Part shown: piece after piece, positions 12,721 through 23,345 of the stretch
Position numbering within the stretch: position 1 is the first letter of the stretch
Layout of the letters: each line of letters opens with the position of its first letter
NCBI GenBank assembly: GCA_029204225.1
Contig: CM055092.1
Location: forward strand, 88,009,666 to 88,073,665
Reading direction: 5' to 3'
Length of the DNA: 64,000 nt
From: Diphasiastrum complanatum
Lineage: Eukaryota; Streptophyta; Lycopodiopsida; Lycopodiales; Lycopodiaceae
The notes under the pieces: generated by a model
Databases searched by the model: none
What the model was told of the DNA's origin: nothing
Seen by the model: the letters and a program-made list of their open reading frames with translations, nothing else
Translations under genes and position numbers: made by a program

Positions 12721-13547
12721 ATGTCTCGAGATTGTGCTGAATCTTCCAATCCAAGCCCTCCACGACTAGAACACGGAATTCCACGTATCGATACACCAAA
12801 GTACGATGGAAAATCTGACCCAGTCCGATTTCTTCAAGACTTTGCTAATGCATGCCGCTTCTATGGAGATACCTCTGAGACTGAAAAGCTTCACCTATTC
12901 CCCATGTGGTACTCTATGGAATAGCCAAAGAGTGGTATCTTAACCTCGAAACTCCTTATCTTGCTTCTTGGGCCACTCTCAAAGACGCCCTCATAAAGCG
13001 TGTCAAACCATCCAAACTGACTCAGAGCCCATTCATCCAAATTACCCATATCAAGATGCATCGTGACGAGTCTGTTCAAAACTAGATTGAGCGCTTTAAA
13101 TGTCTCAAGGTCGAATGTGTTGACAAAAACATCACTGAACGAATGGCCATAAAATTGTTCTTGGTTGGATTGCCTAAAAACATCCATGATCAACTTAAAG
13201 ACGTGAGGATTGATGCCATCCGTGAGAAAGATGAAGGTTTCGACAATGACTTTGACCATTGTGAAAAAGAATCTAAGAATCCTGACAGTCTTAATCACCC
13301 AAAGTCTGAAAATGTTGCCCAATCTTCTAAACTTCTGCATCAAATGGAAACTTGGCAAAAAGCTCAACAATCTCATATGGATAAACTCACTGCAGATTTT
13401 CAAACCGCCATGAAACAGGTCGCTAAGAAATCTTTTTCAGCACGAGAAAATGTCTGGTGTCCAATCTGCTCACAACATCATACTACTAATGAATGCCCTC
13501 AACTGCGAAACCATTTTCCAACAGCACCCAGACCCACCATCTATTGA
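12721..13547 (+). pseudogene. gag: Gypsy-c gag
   Basis: Gypsy capsid protein with the retrotransposon-gag domain. IPRIDTPKYDGKSDPVRFLQ opens the domain, EWYLNLETPYLASWATLKDAL lies mid-domain, LFLVGLPKNIHDQLK near its end, and the zinc knuckle WCPICSQHHTTNECP follows at 13460-13500. The knuckle is CX2CX3HX4C. A frameshift near 12905 and a TAG near 13082 interrupt it. The related gags are at 29.1 kb (Gypsy-e) and 49.3 kb (Gypsy-g). Gag-like sequence continues faintly to about 13640, where a copia LTR end cuts it off; no pol follows. Confidence 0.8.
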
Positions 13548-13647
13548 GCATATCGCTCCTACCCTCCTTATGCCATGACCAGGGGTATACCAACCATGAC
13601 CAACTGCAGCAAATCAATACCAACCACCACGTCAACAGTTTGTCATT

Positions 13648-13726
13648 ACTAGCTCTAACTTGAGATTTCATTTTGGCCTTCAAAAATACCAAATAAAAGA
13701 ACCAAACTAGTTGACAAATTTTCACA
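13648..13726 (-). repeat. Fragment of a Copia-J-family 3' LTR
   Basis: These 79 bases match the right end of the Copia-J LTR (42930-43005), including CCAAATAAAAGAACCAAACT and the terminal TTCACA. On the minus strand the LTR start TGTGAAAATTTG is preceded by GTTGAAGAGGGAG, a polypurine tract (13727-13739), so this is the inner edge of a 3' LTR. Confidence 0.75.
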
Positions 13727-14837
13727 CTCCCTCTTCAACTAGTTTTAGCATAGATTTAGATAAAACTCAAAGGGAAGTTCTATACTTCATAAACAAGTCT
13801 TTTCACAATGCTTTGGCAAAGATATCAGCCACACACTCTCTTGAATAAACATGTTGAAGCTCCACGTCCTTTGCCATGACTTGTTCTCTCACAAAATGAT
13901 AAGCCATTTTAATATGCTTACTCCTTGCATGAAAATAAGCTTTCTTGCCAATATTGGGTTGAAAGGTTATCACAAAAGATGATTGGACTCTCTGAAAAAT
14001 CTACAAGTGAAAATCCATTACCATTCTTTTGATCCATAGCATGTACTCGGCCCCACTAGATGACAATGAGATAATAGCTTGTTTTTTTTGACATCCAAGA
14101 GATAAATCCATTACCTATAAAGATAGCATGTGCACTTATGGACTTTCTATCCATTTGATCTCCAACAAAGTCTGAATCTGAAAATCCAAACAAGTTAGGT
14201 GATGATCCTCCATAAACAATGCCAAAATCACTAGCTCCCAAGATGTATTTCAGTACCCTCTTGCCTAGCTTCCAATGCTCCGCACTTGGATCATGCATGA
14301 ATTGGCTTAACCTACCAACACAATAGATTAGATCAGGTCTTGTGATGGTTAGATATATGAGTGAACCAACTAGCTTCCTATAGAGAGTAATATCCTCGAA
14401 GGATCTTTCATTATCTCTTATAGTGAGCTTTACATTTGACTCTATTGGTGTATCACAAGAATTTGCATCTACCATATGAAATATTTTTAGAATAGATTGA
14501 GCATACTTCTTTTGACAAATGAAAGTAAATTGAGAAATTCTAAATATCTCTATTCCCAAGATATAATGCAAAAGACCAAGGTCATGCACATCAAATTCAT
14601 TTTTTAGTGCCATCTTGATATCATCTATATCTTGCTTGTTGCCTCCACTCAAAATGATATCATCCACATAGATTAGGAGAATGGTACCATCATTTCTAAC
14701 AAATCTATAGTAAAGTGTGAATGATCATACTCACTCATCTTGAGATCTTGAGAAAGAAGAAAAGTGTTAAACTTAGCATACCAACTTCTTGGAGCTTGCT
14801 TAAGACCATACAAACTCTTCTGTAGAAAACAAACATG

Positions 14838-15065
14838 TGTAGCGTGTGTAGATATAGTCGTAAGTGGCCCTTCCGCATGTAAAAGAGGGTTAGTTCACTG
14901 GATAGGTACCTAACTATGTCAAGATGCTACTTTTAGATGCTTTCTACTTTTCCCTTAACACTACACCTTTTAACACTACCCCTTCCTATACTAACCACAC
15001 ATACATCATGATTTAGAGTGCAAGGAGAGAGATAGAAGAATAGAGATGAGAAGTAGAGCAAGAGT

Positions 15066-15131
<66 letters not shown>

Positions 15132-15601
15132 TTAGCTCATTTGCTCATTTTGCTTACTAATGGAGAAACATTAACAATGAAAACCAAAAACATGTAAGCT
15201 AAAAAGCAAAAGCAAACACACACAAAATGACATTAGCAAGTATGAAATAACAAATGATAATGCTTCTCTCCAAAATGGTAGAGTTTCCTCCTTCTCATTA
15301 AGCATCCAAAATATGATACACAATGGTGTGTTTTTATCAATGGTCACATGTTAAATGTGAGTTTCACTTTGGACCCAACTTTGTAAGTTTAGTCTAGGTT
15401 TATTAACTTGACATTGTGTCTCAAGTTTTATTTAATTAACAATAGGGCCCAAGTCTTTTATTCTAATTACAACTTGACTTGTGTGCTCATTGGGCCATGG
15501 GCTTATGCACGCAGGATGCTACAACCCTCGCAACTATTTCTACTTTTCCGACTATTTTTCCAACTTTCTTTATTTATAATATATTAGGAATACCCCCAAC
15601 A
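14838..15601 (-). mobile_element. Gypsy solo LTR (764 bp), TSD ACATG
   Basis: On the minus strand it begins TGTTGGGGGTATTCC and ends CACACGCTACA. It matches the 3' LTR of Gypsy-d (24827-25473) in reverse complement along its length. It is flanked by ACATG at 14833-14837 and 15602-15606, and both flanks are copia RT, so this is a clean insertion followed by LTR-LTR recombination. It contains a (GA)n tract at 15067-15126. Confidence 0.9.
15067..15126. repeat. (GA)n microsatellite inside the solo LTR
   Basis: About 58 bases of GA repeats. The corresponding place in the Gypsy-d LTR (25225-25280) is a shorter mixed CT tract, so the tract expanded here. Confidence 0.9.
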
Positions 15602-16266
15602 ACATGATTTGGCTTGCCATGTGAAATGTAGCCCTTGGGTTGCTCCATAAACACCTTTTCCTCAAGATCACCATTCAATAATGCATTTGTGATATCCAAT
15701 TGCCATAAATCCCATCCAAAAAGTGTAGCAAGTGAAATAACGACTCTAATGCTCACCATCTTTGCCATGGGTGTTCATAGTTAATTCCATATCTTGTGCA
15801 TATCCTTTTGCCACCAACCTTGATTTGTACTTGTTGATTGATCCGTATTGGTTTGTCTTCACTTTGAAGATCCATTTGCATCCAATATCCTTCTTGTCCT
15901 TTGGAAGTTGCACCAATCTCCATGTTTCATTCTTCATAAGAGCTTGATACGCAAGATCCATTGCTTGGATCCACTCCTCTTTTTGTCTTGCTTCATCTAC
16001 ACATGTAGGGTCATCAAAAGAGGCTAGGAAAGCAAAGTTTGTACCACCAACAACTTGCTTACCTTTCTCATCATAAGTGAGTCTCAAAGGTTGTTCCCTT
16101 TTCCTTGATGTCCTCCTTGGCTTTTGATTTGAAGTAGGCTCTTCAACATCAACATCCAAAGTATCATCAACAATGCCATCATCAAGAATGTTAGATCCAA
16201 CATCCACACTACCACTTGAAGACACTTTTGAAAAGTTCCCTCATAAAAAATGACATCTCTTCCAAC

Positions 16267-16827
16267 TGTGAAATTTCACACGTGTGAGAATGCCCTAAAG
16301 AGTGTGAATGATCTCCTAAACAAGCTTAGGCACTTGTTGATGGATGCTAGATTGAATTCCAAGATCTAGATAAAAAAAAACTAAGGCATAGAGGCAATGA
16401 TAGATGCATATGTTGATAATCAAAGTACATACACTTGAAAAAAAATGATCCTTGAAAAAAATAAGTAAAACTAACCTCCTCTCCTCAGGTAGATAGAGAA
16501 TAGAGCTAATTTAAATTCGGGACAAATCTCACAATACGCAATGCTCGACTCAAAACTCAACATCAATTATGATTCCAAAGTGAAGTACATATAAAACTCG
16601 TGGAGAATCCTCCTTGCATGTTATTGGACCCCTAATCCTAGCCTCTCTAATGCTATTGGATAATGATGCACCCATCCTACAATTCTATTGGACCCTCCTT
16701 CAAGATTTCTCAATTCCTATTGGACCCCTTGACTCAAGCCAACACTTTGATTTCATCACTTATCAAATTACAATAACACAAGTGTCACAATCCTATTTAC
16801 TAGCCTACATAGCTTGAGTTTGCATCA
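16267..16827 (-). repeat. LTR-X copy 1 (561 bp), copia LTR of the Copia-C/G family
   Basis: On the minus strand it runs from TGATGCAAACTCAAGC to GTGTGAAATTTCACA. It is nearly the same as 38580-39529 once the TRIM there is discounted, and it shares its 3' end with the Copia-C LTR. It includes the perfect palindrome TCACACGTGTGA at 16276-16287. No primer site follows it and the flanks (copia RT, gypsy gag) give no target duplication, so it is a truncated or recombined remnant. Positions 16341-16375 are the unoccupied version of the TRIM insertion site. Confidence 0.7.
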
Positions 16828-16829
16828 CC

Positions 16830-17242
16830 TGAACCAATGCACCACTAAATTTCATCGCAATACAACAGGCAGCAGTTCCAACGAGGATACCACTGGAAGG
16901 GCAATATTTCCATGCCCTTGTGTTAGTCGTTACGCGAGCACAGAAGAGGAAAGAAGTGGCCTCCTCACCACCACCATCGGTCACTGATGACCGACCCTCG
17001 ACTTCAGTGCTATATCCGAATGTGAGAGAAGAAAGAAGATAGTACCTGAAAATACGACACTTGGTACAGAGAGCACAAGTGGAGGAAAAAGAGCAAGAAA
17101 GGGACAACCCTACGGAACCTCCAGCTGAGGGCGAATGAGAACCAAAAATGGACTCACCATTGCACACTGATCAGAATGATCAGTTGTGCATCGTCATGAA
17201 CCACCTTTTCACATGGTGGAGCCCGAGGAATCACGCATTGAA
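16830..17242 (+). pseudogene. gag: Gypsy-d gag, C-terminal tail
   Basis: This matches the tail of Gypsy-e gag (30541-30940): APLNFIAIQQ follows the last zinc knuckle in the relative, then a Pro/Ser linker (SSPPPSVTDDRPST), a basic Arg/Gln-rich helix (RAQVEEKEQERDNPTEPP) and the sequence leading to protease. In-frame stops occur after REERR and GE. All zinc knuckles are missing from this copy. Confidence 0.6.
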
Positions 17243-18600
17243 AGGCTCACAATCTTATTGGCGAGCTGTGTTAGTTTACTCCTCGGGAAACTACTAGGAT
17301 TGTGCCACAAGCTAAAATCCTTTTGGCTAAATTGGCAAAGGCGGACACGGAGCCAGTAGTGCCTGAGCCCATATATTGTACGGGCTATGAAAAGACAAGT
17401 AATGTCCTCTACATCAGGGTGGTGTGGGAAGTGAGAAACACAACATCACCCTGCCAATCAAACACAAGAGATTCGAGGACGAGGCAGCAGTAGTAGATGG
17501 AGGATCAGGTGTCAATTTGATCTCTACTACTTTATATGAAAAGTGAGGTTTACAGGGGTTGAAGCCAGCAAGATTTTCATCAAGCAAGCGGATCAATCCT
17601 ATGTAAAACCAAAGGGTGTGGTTGCCGATATCCCTATAAAAATAGCAGGCATGCAGTTCGTGATCACCTTTATAGTAATGGATATACCTGAATCTACAAC
17701 TGCATACTGTGTTTTACTGGGAAGACCATGGTTGAAAACTGCGCAAGTAGTACACAACTGGGGTACAAGAAAACTCACTTTCAAAAACAGAGAGCAGGCT
17801 ATAAAGGTTGATCCAACCACATGGGCGGTGAAACCTATTGCACCCAAGGCTGATGATGGATCATCCACGACAGATCACACGATAGATCGCCCAAGGCAAG
17901 CCAAGGGTGGTCACTATGATTCAGCGATGGATGTCGTGAGGTGGACAGATGCATTAGCAATGATTGACTGCCAAACATGTCAATATGAATCAATCCTGAA
18001 CCCAACACATCTTCACCCAAGTGTTACACCATGGACACACCAATCACATTTGGAGTGAATATGATAAACGTAGCATGGCTGTCAACGGAACCTATTGAGA
18101 ACCTAGTGGACGATGATTTATTTCCTTGGCAACATGCTTTGACTTACAATAAGGAGATTGAGCTGACTGATGAGCAGGTCCTACAGCACATGGACCCAGA
18201 TCGTTACGGAATTAAGAAAATACTAGCTCAACTGCCACAAAAATCTGCTATGGCAAACGTTTCAAGGATAGATCCACCAAGGGCACCTGCGAACAAGAAG
18301 AATCAATTGAAACAACACTATAACCAGGTGATCCGATGGAGTGATCTACCCGAAGAGGCTATATCTACAATGGATGTTGATATTTGCAACCACAAGGCGA
18401 ATATCAAACCAGTTTCAATGAAAGACAACAAGGACGAATCCACCAGTATGACGGAAAAAAACAAAAAGAAGGTGTTGGATTCCTTGAAGTCAATTAGGAT
18501 GAACTCGGATACAACGTCATCCTCTACTCAGATGACAAAGAACCAAAATATGACCAGTCGGGTTAAGATTAATATGCTGAAGGAGGAATCTCTATGAGCA
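17243..18600 (+). pseudogene. pol: Gypsy-d aspartic protease and linker
   Basis: The retropepsin motif reads AAVVDGGSGVNLISTTLYEK (about 17486-17545), with D-G-G in place of the common D-T/S-G; the same D-G-G appears in Gypsy-g (VIDGGSGVNLI). The C-terminal protease motif is YCVLLGRPWLKTAQVVHNWG (about 17707-17765). After it comes a linker of about 250 codons containing KVDPTTWAVKPIAPK and EQVLQHMDPDRYG, conserved in Gypsy-g. Stops and a frameshift near 17545 disrupt it. Confidence 0.7.
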
Positions 18601-20570
18601 CCAGTTCACGAGATGCCTGAAACCTTCAAGAATTATACCTTGGACAACGTGGTAATTATGATGTCGCATGCCCAGCGAGAACCTGATCAAAGTCAGGCAC
18701 CAACGGAACAAGTCTTCGAGGGACCTGCGTGAACACAGCCAATGAACCTTGCCAAGCGAGGTGAAGAAGAAAAGATAGTGCATGTGGGAGAGTAGTTATT
18801 GCCCACACAATTCAAAAGTCTACGATCATTGTTGGTGGAGTACAAGGACTGTTTTTCCTGGAGTTACAATGATCTGAAGGGCATTCCACCAACAGTAGTC
18901 CAACACACCATACCCTTGGTGGATGGAGTAGTCCCCAAGGTGAGTCGATACTACCGCTGCAACCCGAATTACACGGAGCTGATCAAGCAAGAATTGCAGA
19001 AGCTCTTAGATGCAGATTTTATTTATGAAATCAAGCATACGGAACGAGTATCGCTGATAGTTATAGTACCCAAGAAGAATGGCAAAATGTGAATCTGTGT
19101 GAATCTGAAGGCACTGAACGTAGTCACCAAAAAGGACCATTTTTTTTTACCCTTTACGGAAAGTGTCCTTGATAGAGTAGCTGGGGCCGAAGCCTACAAT
19201 ATTTTAGATGGCTTCAGTGGTTACAACCAGGTGAAGATAGCACCCCAAGATCAGCATAAGACAACATTCGCCATGGAATGGGGAACCTATGCCTTTAAGG
19301 TGATGCCATTCGGACTTTGCAATGCCCCAAGCACTTTCCAGCGAGTCATGCAGACGACATTCAAAGAGTATTTACAAAAATTTCTAGAAATTTTCTTGGA
19401 CGATCTGTGCATGCATGGACCAGACTCAGAACACTTATCCAATTTGGAGAAGGTGCTACGAAAATGTCGCATTTTCCGGATCTCCTTGAATCCAGAAAAA
19501 TGTCAATTTTGGGTTACACATGGCTTGATTCTCGGCCATATAGTATCTAGACACGGGATCGCCACAGATCTATCAAAAATCAAAATCACTGTTGATCTAC
19601 CACCACCGAGAACGATCCGCAAAGTCTACATTTTTATGGGTCATGCTAACTATTATAGGATCTTCATTCTAGATTTTGCGGAATTAGCACGACCAGTTTA
19701 CAAACTCACAACGGATCCACATTGGAATGAGGAAGCTCTAAAGGCCTTCCAAAAACTTAAAGATGCATTGGCTTCAGCACCAATATTACGTCCACCCAAT
19801 TGGTCCATTGAGTTTCATGTGCATACGGATCCATCAAAGTATGCAGTTGGAGCAGTCTTTACCTAGCTAGGAGAATACAAAAAGAATTTTCCGATCTGAT
19901 TTACAAGCCGACAGATCAGTGATACAGAAATGGATTATTCAACCACAGATTGGGAAGCACTGGCAATGATCTATGCGATTAAGAAGTTTTCGCACTCCCT
20001 GATGGCCACACAATTTGTTTTTTATACAAACCATCAACCTTTGCTCTATTTCGTTAAGAAAATTCGCAACACAGTGAGAATCACTAGATGGCTAGTTCTG
20101 TTGTTGGAGTTTGATTTTCAGATAGTAGTTCACAAGCAAAAACAACACTACATGGCAAATCATGTGTCACGACTCAAGGGAAAGGAGATTGCAACCCAAC
20201 CCGACGATGAGCTGGCTGATGCTGCCTTATTTTACGTAGACACAGTACTGGAGTGGGCTGTCGACATAGTTCAATATCTAATGAGGGGCCAACCAGACAA
20301 ATCACTACCAAAGACGGATCAGCGGAAATTGATCTTGAAAGCTAGACCTTATCAGCTAATTGCCGGCCAATTGTACCGAAGAAAACCAGATGGGATTCTT
20401 TGACGATGCATTCTTTCTCATGAGACCACCCAAGTCATTTCGCTTTCACATGAAGACATGGGTGGAGGCCATTTTGCATCCAACATTACAATTCACAAGG
20501 TCCCCAATCAGGATGTTGGTGGCCAACAATTCATAAGGATATAGAGGAATACCTGAGGAAGTGCGATGTG
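18601..20570 (+). pseudogene. pol: Gypsy-d reverse transcriptase, RNase H and integrase N-terminus
   Basis: RT: VPKVSRYYRCNPNYTELIKQ, FLDGFSGYNQ-type motif present as ILDGFSGYNQVKIAP, VMPFGLCNAPSTFQRVM, and the active site FLDDL (19393-19407; Phe where most gypsy RTs have Tyr). A TGA at 19090-19092 replaces the Arg codon after PKKNGKM. RNase H: EFHVHTDPSKYAVGAV, with one catalytic Asp mutated (FYTNHQPLLY, usually TDH), and a TAG after GAVFT at 19864. Integrase: GQLYRRKPDGIL, a TGA at 20401, then HEDMGGGHF and KCDVCHM of the HHCC zinc domain. The catalytic core is missing because sequence passes into aORF-2 at about 20570. Confidence 0.85.
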
Positions 20571-21626
20571 TGTCATATGCCGCATCCACATCCTCCCAAC
20601 CTGCAGTTACTGACATGATGGCCAACAAAAGAATGCATGGCACTGTCCCTTCCTCCTCATCTCCACCCACCACTAGACGTCGTACCACCATCACAACAGT
20701 AACAACTCCATCTACCACCGCCACTTCCTCTTCTGTACAACCTTCTCCTCCTATTTCTATTACTGCTCCTCTTCTTTCTGTTCCACCCACATCGACTGCT
20801 TCTGTTTCCATTCTCGTCTCCTATGTTGACACTACTTCTACCTCTGTTCCACTTTCTACTACCCCTTCCATTACTATTGCATCGTCCATTACTCTTTTTC
20901 CCACCATTGTTCCTCTCCAGTTCAACCCTTCTGACTCTCAGTTGTCTTTAGACACTCTAGCATGGACGGAAGTCATCAACTTTTCACCACCATGCCAGAC
21001 CATTTCCGCTCCATCTTCGCCTTCCGTACTCCACACTACACTCCAGTTCTCCTCTATTCCACCCATTCTCTCGTCTGGACAAACTGTCCCTACCCCTGTT
21101 TTCACTTATGTTACTCCCACCCCATCCCTTTTGCCATCAAAGGTTGCCGAGGGCAACCAACCGTTGCCTGATGATGCATTTGTGCAAACAATATTCATTC
21201 CATCACCAGATCGGACAAATCTCATCGCCCCAGATGACAGAAGTTCCCCAGAGAACCTCATAGAAGACAACGACGACAACGTTGTATAGGTCGTCAGGCC
21301 AACTACCACACAAGCCCCTGTTAGTGCCAATGTATCGGCTACTCCAACAGATTTAATGACGGTGTACCAAGCCTTGGGAACATACATCCAGGATGCGGTA
21401 GCAGTTAGGGCCACATTGGACAGCCGGGTACTCCACTTGGCAACAAACAACACCCAGTTGCGAGTGGAACTCACGAAGCTGCAGCAAGAGCTCTTATGGC
21501 TCAACAACATGAACAAGAAGGGCACCGGGAGATCGCCAAACTGCAGCAGGAGGAGGATGGCCTAAATCAATATATCCAGAGCCTCTCCAAAGCACTAACA
21601 GATGCCTCCGCAAAGGTGCGGGAGCT

Positions 21627-22811
21627 TGTTGGAGAAAGATGGACGAGAGGGTGTCGTGTGTGAGAAAGAAAAATTAGCTCAAAAAGGAAAGACGAACACG
21701 GACGAGAAATGAAACACGAACGAGAAATGAAACATGTACGAGAAATGAGATCCAAATGGAAAGTGTTCGTGAGCAGCGGAACGAGCTATACGACTTTCTC
21801 CGTAAGCATGACTACACCTGTCAAAACGAACAGAACGGTAGTGATGGAAATCATGGTCATTCTCGATTACGTAGCCAAACTTTAATAAAATATCAGAAGA
21901 GTAATTTGTTGCAAATATCTAGACAAATTATCAGTCGCGAATGTTTCGCGAAGGGCTAGACTGAGTTTCAATTGATAATCAGTCGCGAATTATTCGCGAA
22001 AGACAAGACTAAATATTAGTCATGCTAAAACATATTACCAAATTGAGCAACTAGAAATGTCAGATAGAATGAATAATGATAAGCATGACAATATTGACTC
22101 AAATCTGAATGCGATTATTAGATTAAGTATATCAAATATACATGTCAATAATGCGGTAGAGCACAAGACAATAGCGGGTGAAACCACGTGCTCTACAAAG
22201 CTAAGTCAATCTGTGAAGGAATGAAAACCTTATTACTGACAAATAAAGAATCAATGCATAGAGCATCTACTTTTGTTTATCTCTGATAAGCTTCTAATGC
22301 TGAAACTACACACTTGATCTTCAATCAATCTCGTCTTTGATCGTCAACCCGAATACTCAAATGGTATCCAGTATATATACACAATATTACAGGTGTGCAG
22401 ATGAAGAAAGTACAGAGTGGATGTGCTGTCTGTAGGAGATCGTGGGTGGCTGCAATCGTTGTCCAGTTAGTTAGCGCAGCTGCATGGGGTGAGCATGAAA
22501 AGGGTGCAACGTCAGTCAGTGCTGAAGTGAACGTTGGTGAAGATGCGAAAAATACGTCACTCTTACGAAATTTCTTTAGGATTAGATTTACAGGGTGCCT
22601 TTGCTTTAGAGCACCTTTGGCATTCTGTAAGACAATGTCGCCTTTTTTGTCTGTCACCAAAACACATGTAGAAACACAGTGTCGCGATTCGTTTGCCTTT
22701 TCTTCGCCTGTGAGATATTGCATGTAAATATGCAGACTATGCAAAAATATGCAGCATGAATGGAGGCAGATTAAAATGGGATTTAGGAGAGTAGAGGAAA
22801 TAAATTCAACA
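21627..22811 (-). repeat. 3' LTR of Copia-F (1185 bp)
   Basis: The plus-strand ends are TGTTGGAG and TTCAACA. A minus-strand TATA box, GTATATATAC, is at 22369-22380. Near its distal end are three direct copies of ACGAGAAATGA (21702-21748) and two hairpins, TCGCGAA-tg-TTTCGCGA-like, at 21935-21951 and 21983-21999. The last 93 bases recur as the 5' LTR remnant at 23350-23442. Confidence 0.8.
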
Positions 22812-23345
22812 CCTCCGCTTAATCTAAATCCGTGAATGCCTTGATCTTCAGACTAAGCAATGCACAGAATTTGTTGTGTGCATTAACACTGAGTGCTTTC
22901 GTGAATATGTCTACAACCATGTCCTACGTTCTGCAAGACGTTAAGCTTACTTCCTTGTTGAGAACCTTGCCCTCGATGTAATGATATCTGATTTCAATGT
23001 GCTTACTCCTAGAGTGAAATCTAGGGTTGGCCGATAAGGCAATAGCACTTTGATTATCACAAAATAAAATTGTAGGGCTGTATTTATTTAGATTAACATC
23101 TGACAGTAAATTTCTTAATCAAAATGCTTCCTTGATAGATTGAGAGGCAGCAATGTATTCTGCTTCAGTAGAAGAAAGTGCGATAGAAGTTTGCTTACGA
23201 TTGTTCCATGAGATAGGACCGCCGTTGAGGAAGAATGTAAATCTAGATGTAGATTTACGATTGTCTACATCTCCTCCCCAGCTTGCATCAGAATAACCAC
23301 TGAGCTGATGAAGATTGTCGTTGTTGACATCTCCATAGCAGATGC
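22812..23345 (-). pseudogene. pol: Copia-F RNase H
   Basis: Nearly complete copia RNase H: LSGYSDASWGGDVDNRKSTS, ISWNNRKQTSIALSSTEAEY, CDNQSAIALSANPRFHSRSK and KHIEIRYHYIEGKVLNKEV. The acidic residues D-E-D of these motifs are present. It is interrupted by a stop after SIKEAF (about 23122) and another after SCRT. It is a different copia family from the others in this window. The polypurine tract TTAAGCGGAGGTG precedes the LTR. Confidence 0.8.

Larger units (their letters stand above)
13727..16266 (-). pseudogene. pol: Copia-E: RT and RNase H, split by a solo LTR
   Basis: Minus-strand copia Pol. From the right: the RVT_2 start NETWRLVQLPKDKKDIGCKW (about 15.9 kb), RLVAKGYAQ, a frameshift near 15770, QLDITNALLNGDLEEKVFMEQ, then the solo LTR (14838-15601). 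It resumes with KSLYGLKQAPRSWYAKFNTF, the active-site region MDDIILSGGNKQDID (14660s), TRPDLIYCVGRLSQFMHDP and FSDSDFVGDQMDRKS. RNase H continues, decayed, to a polypurine tract at 13739-13727. The far right reads VGRDVIFYEGTF and stops at an LTR-X junction, so integrase and gag are lost. RT would read continuously if the solo LTR and one copy of its target duplication were absent. Confidence 0.8.

Noticed and set aside
16262-16832. LTR-X copy 1 as a clean solo LTR
   Set aside because: Flanking 5-mers (CCAAC and CCTGA) do not match, and the two sides belong to different elements.
20446-20811. Val/Glu-rich minus-strand frame over the start of aORF-2
   Set aside because: Mirror image of the Ser/Thr/Pro-rich coding strand; the same artefact occurs opposite aORF-1, -3 and -5.
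21702-21748. CRISPR-like or satellite array
   Set aside because: Only three 11-base units inside an LTR, with no spacers of constant length; no CRISPR array is expected or seen in this eukaryotic DNA.
22395-22727. 110-codon frame inside the Copia-F LTR
   Set aside because: Lies wholly within an LTR, on the strand opposite to the element, with no known domain.
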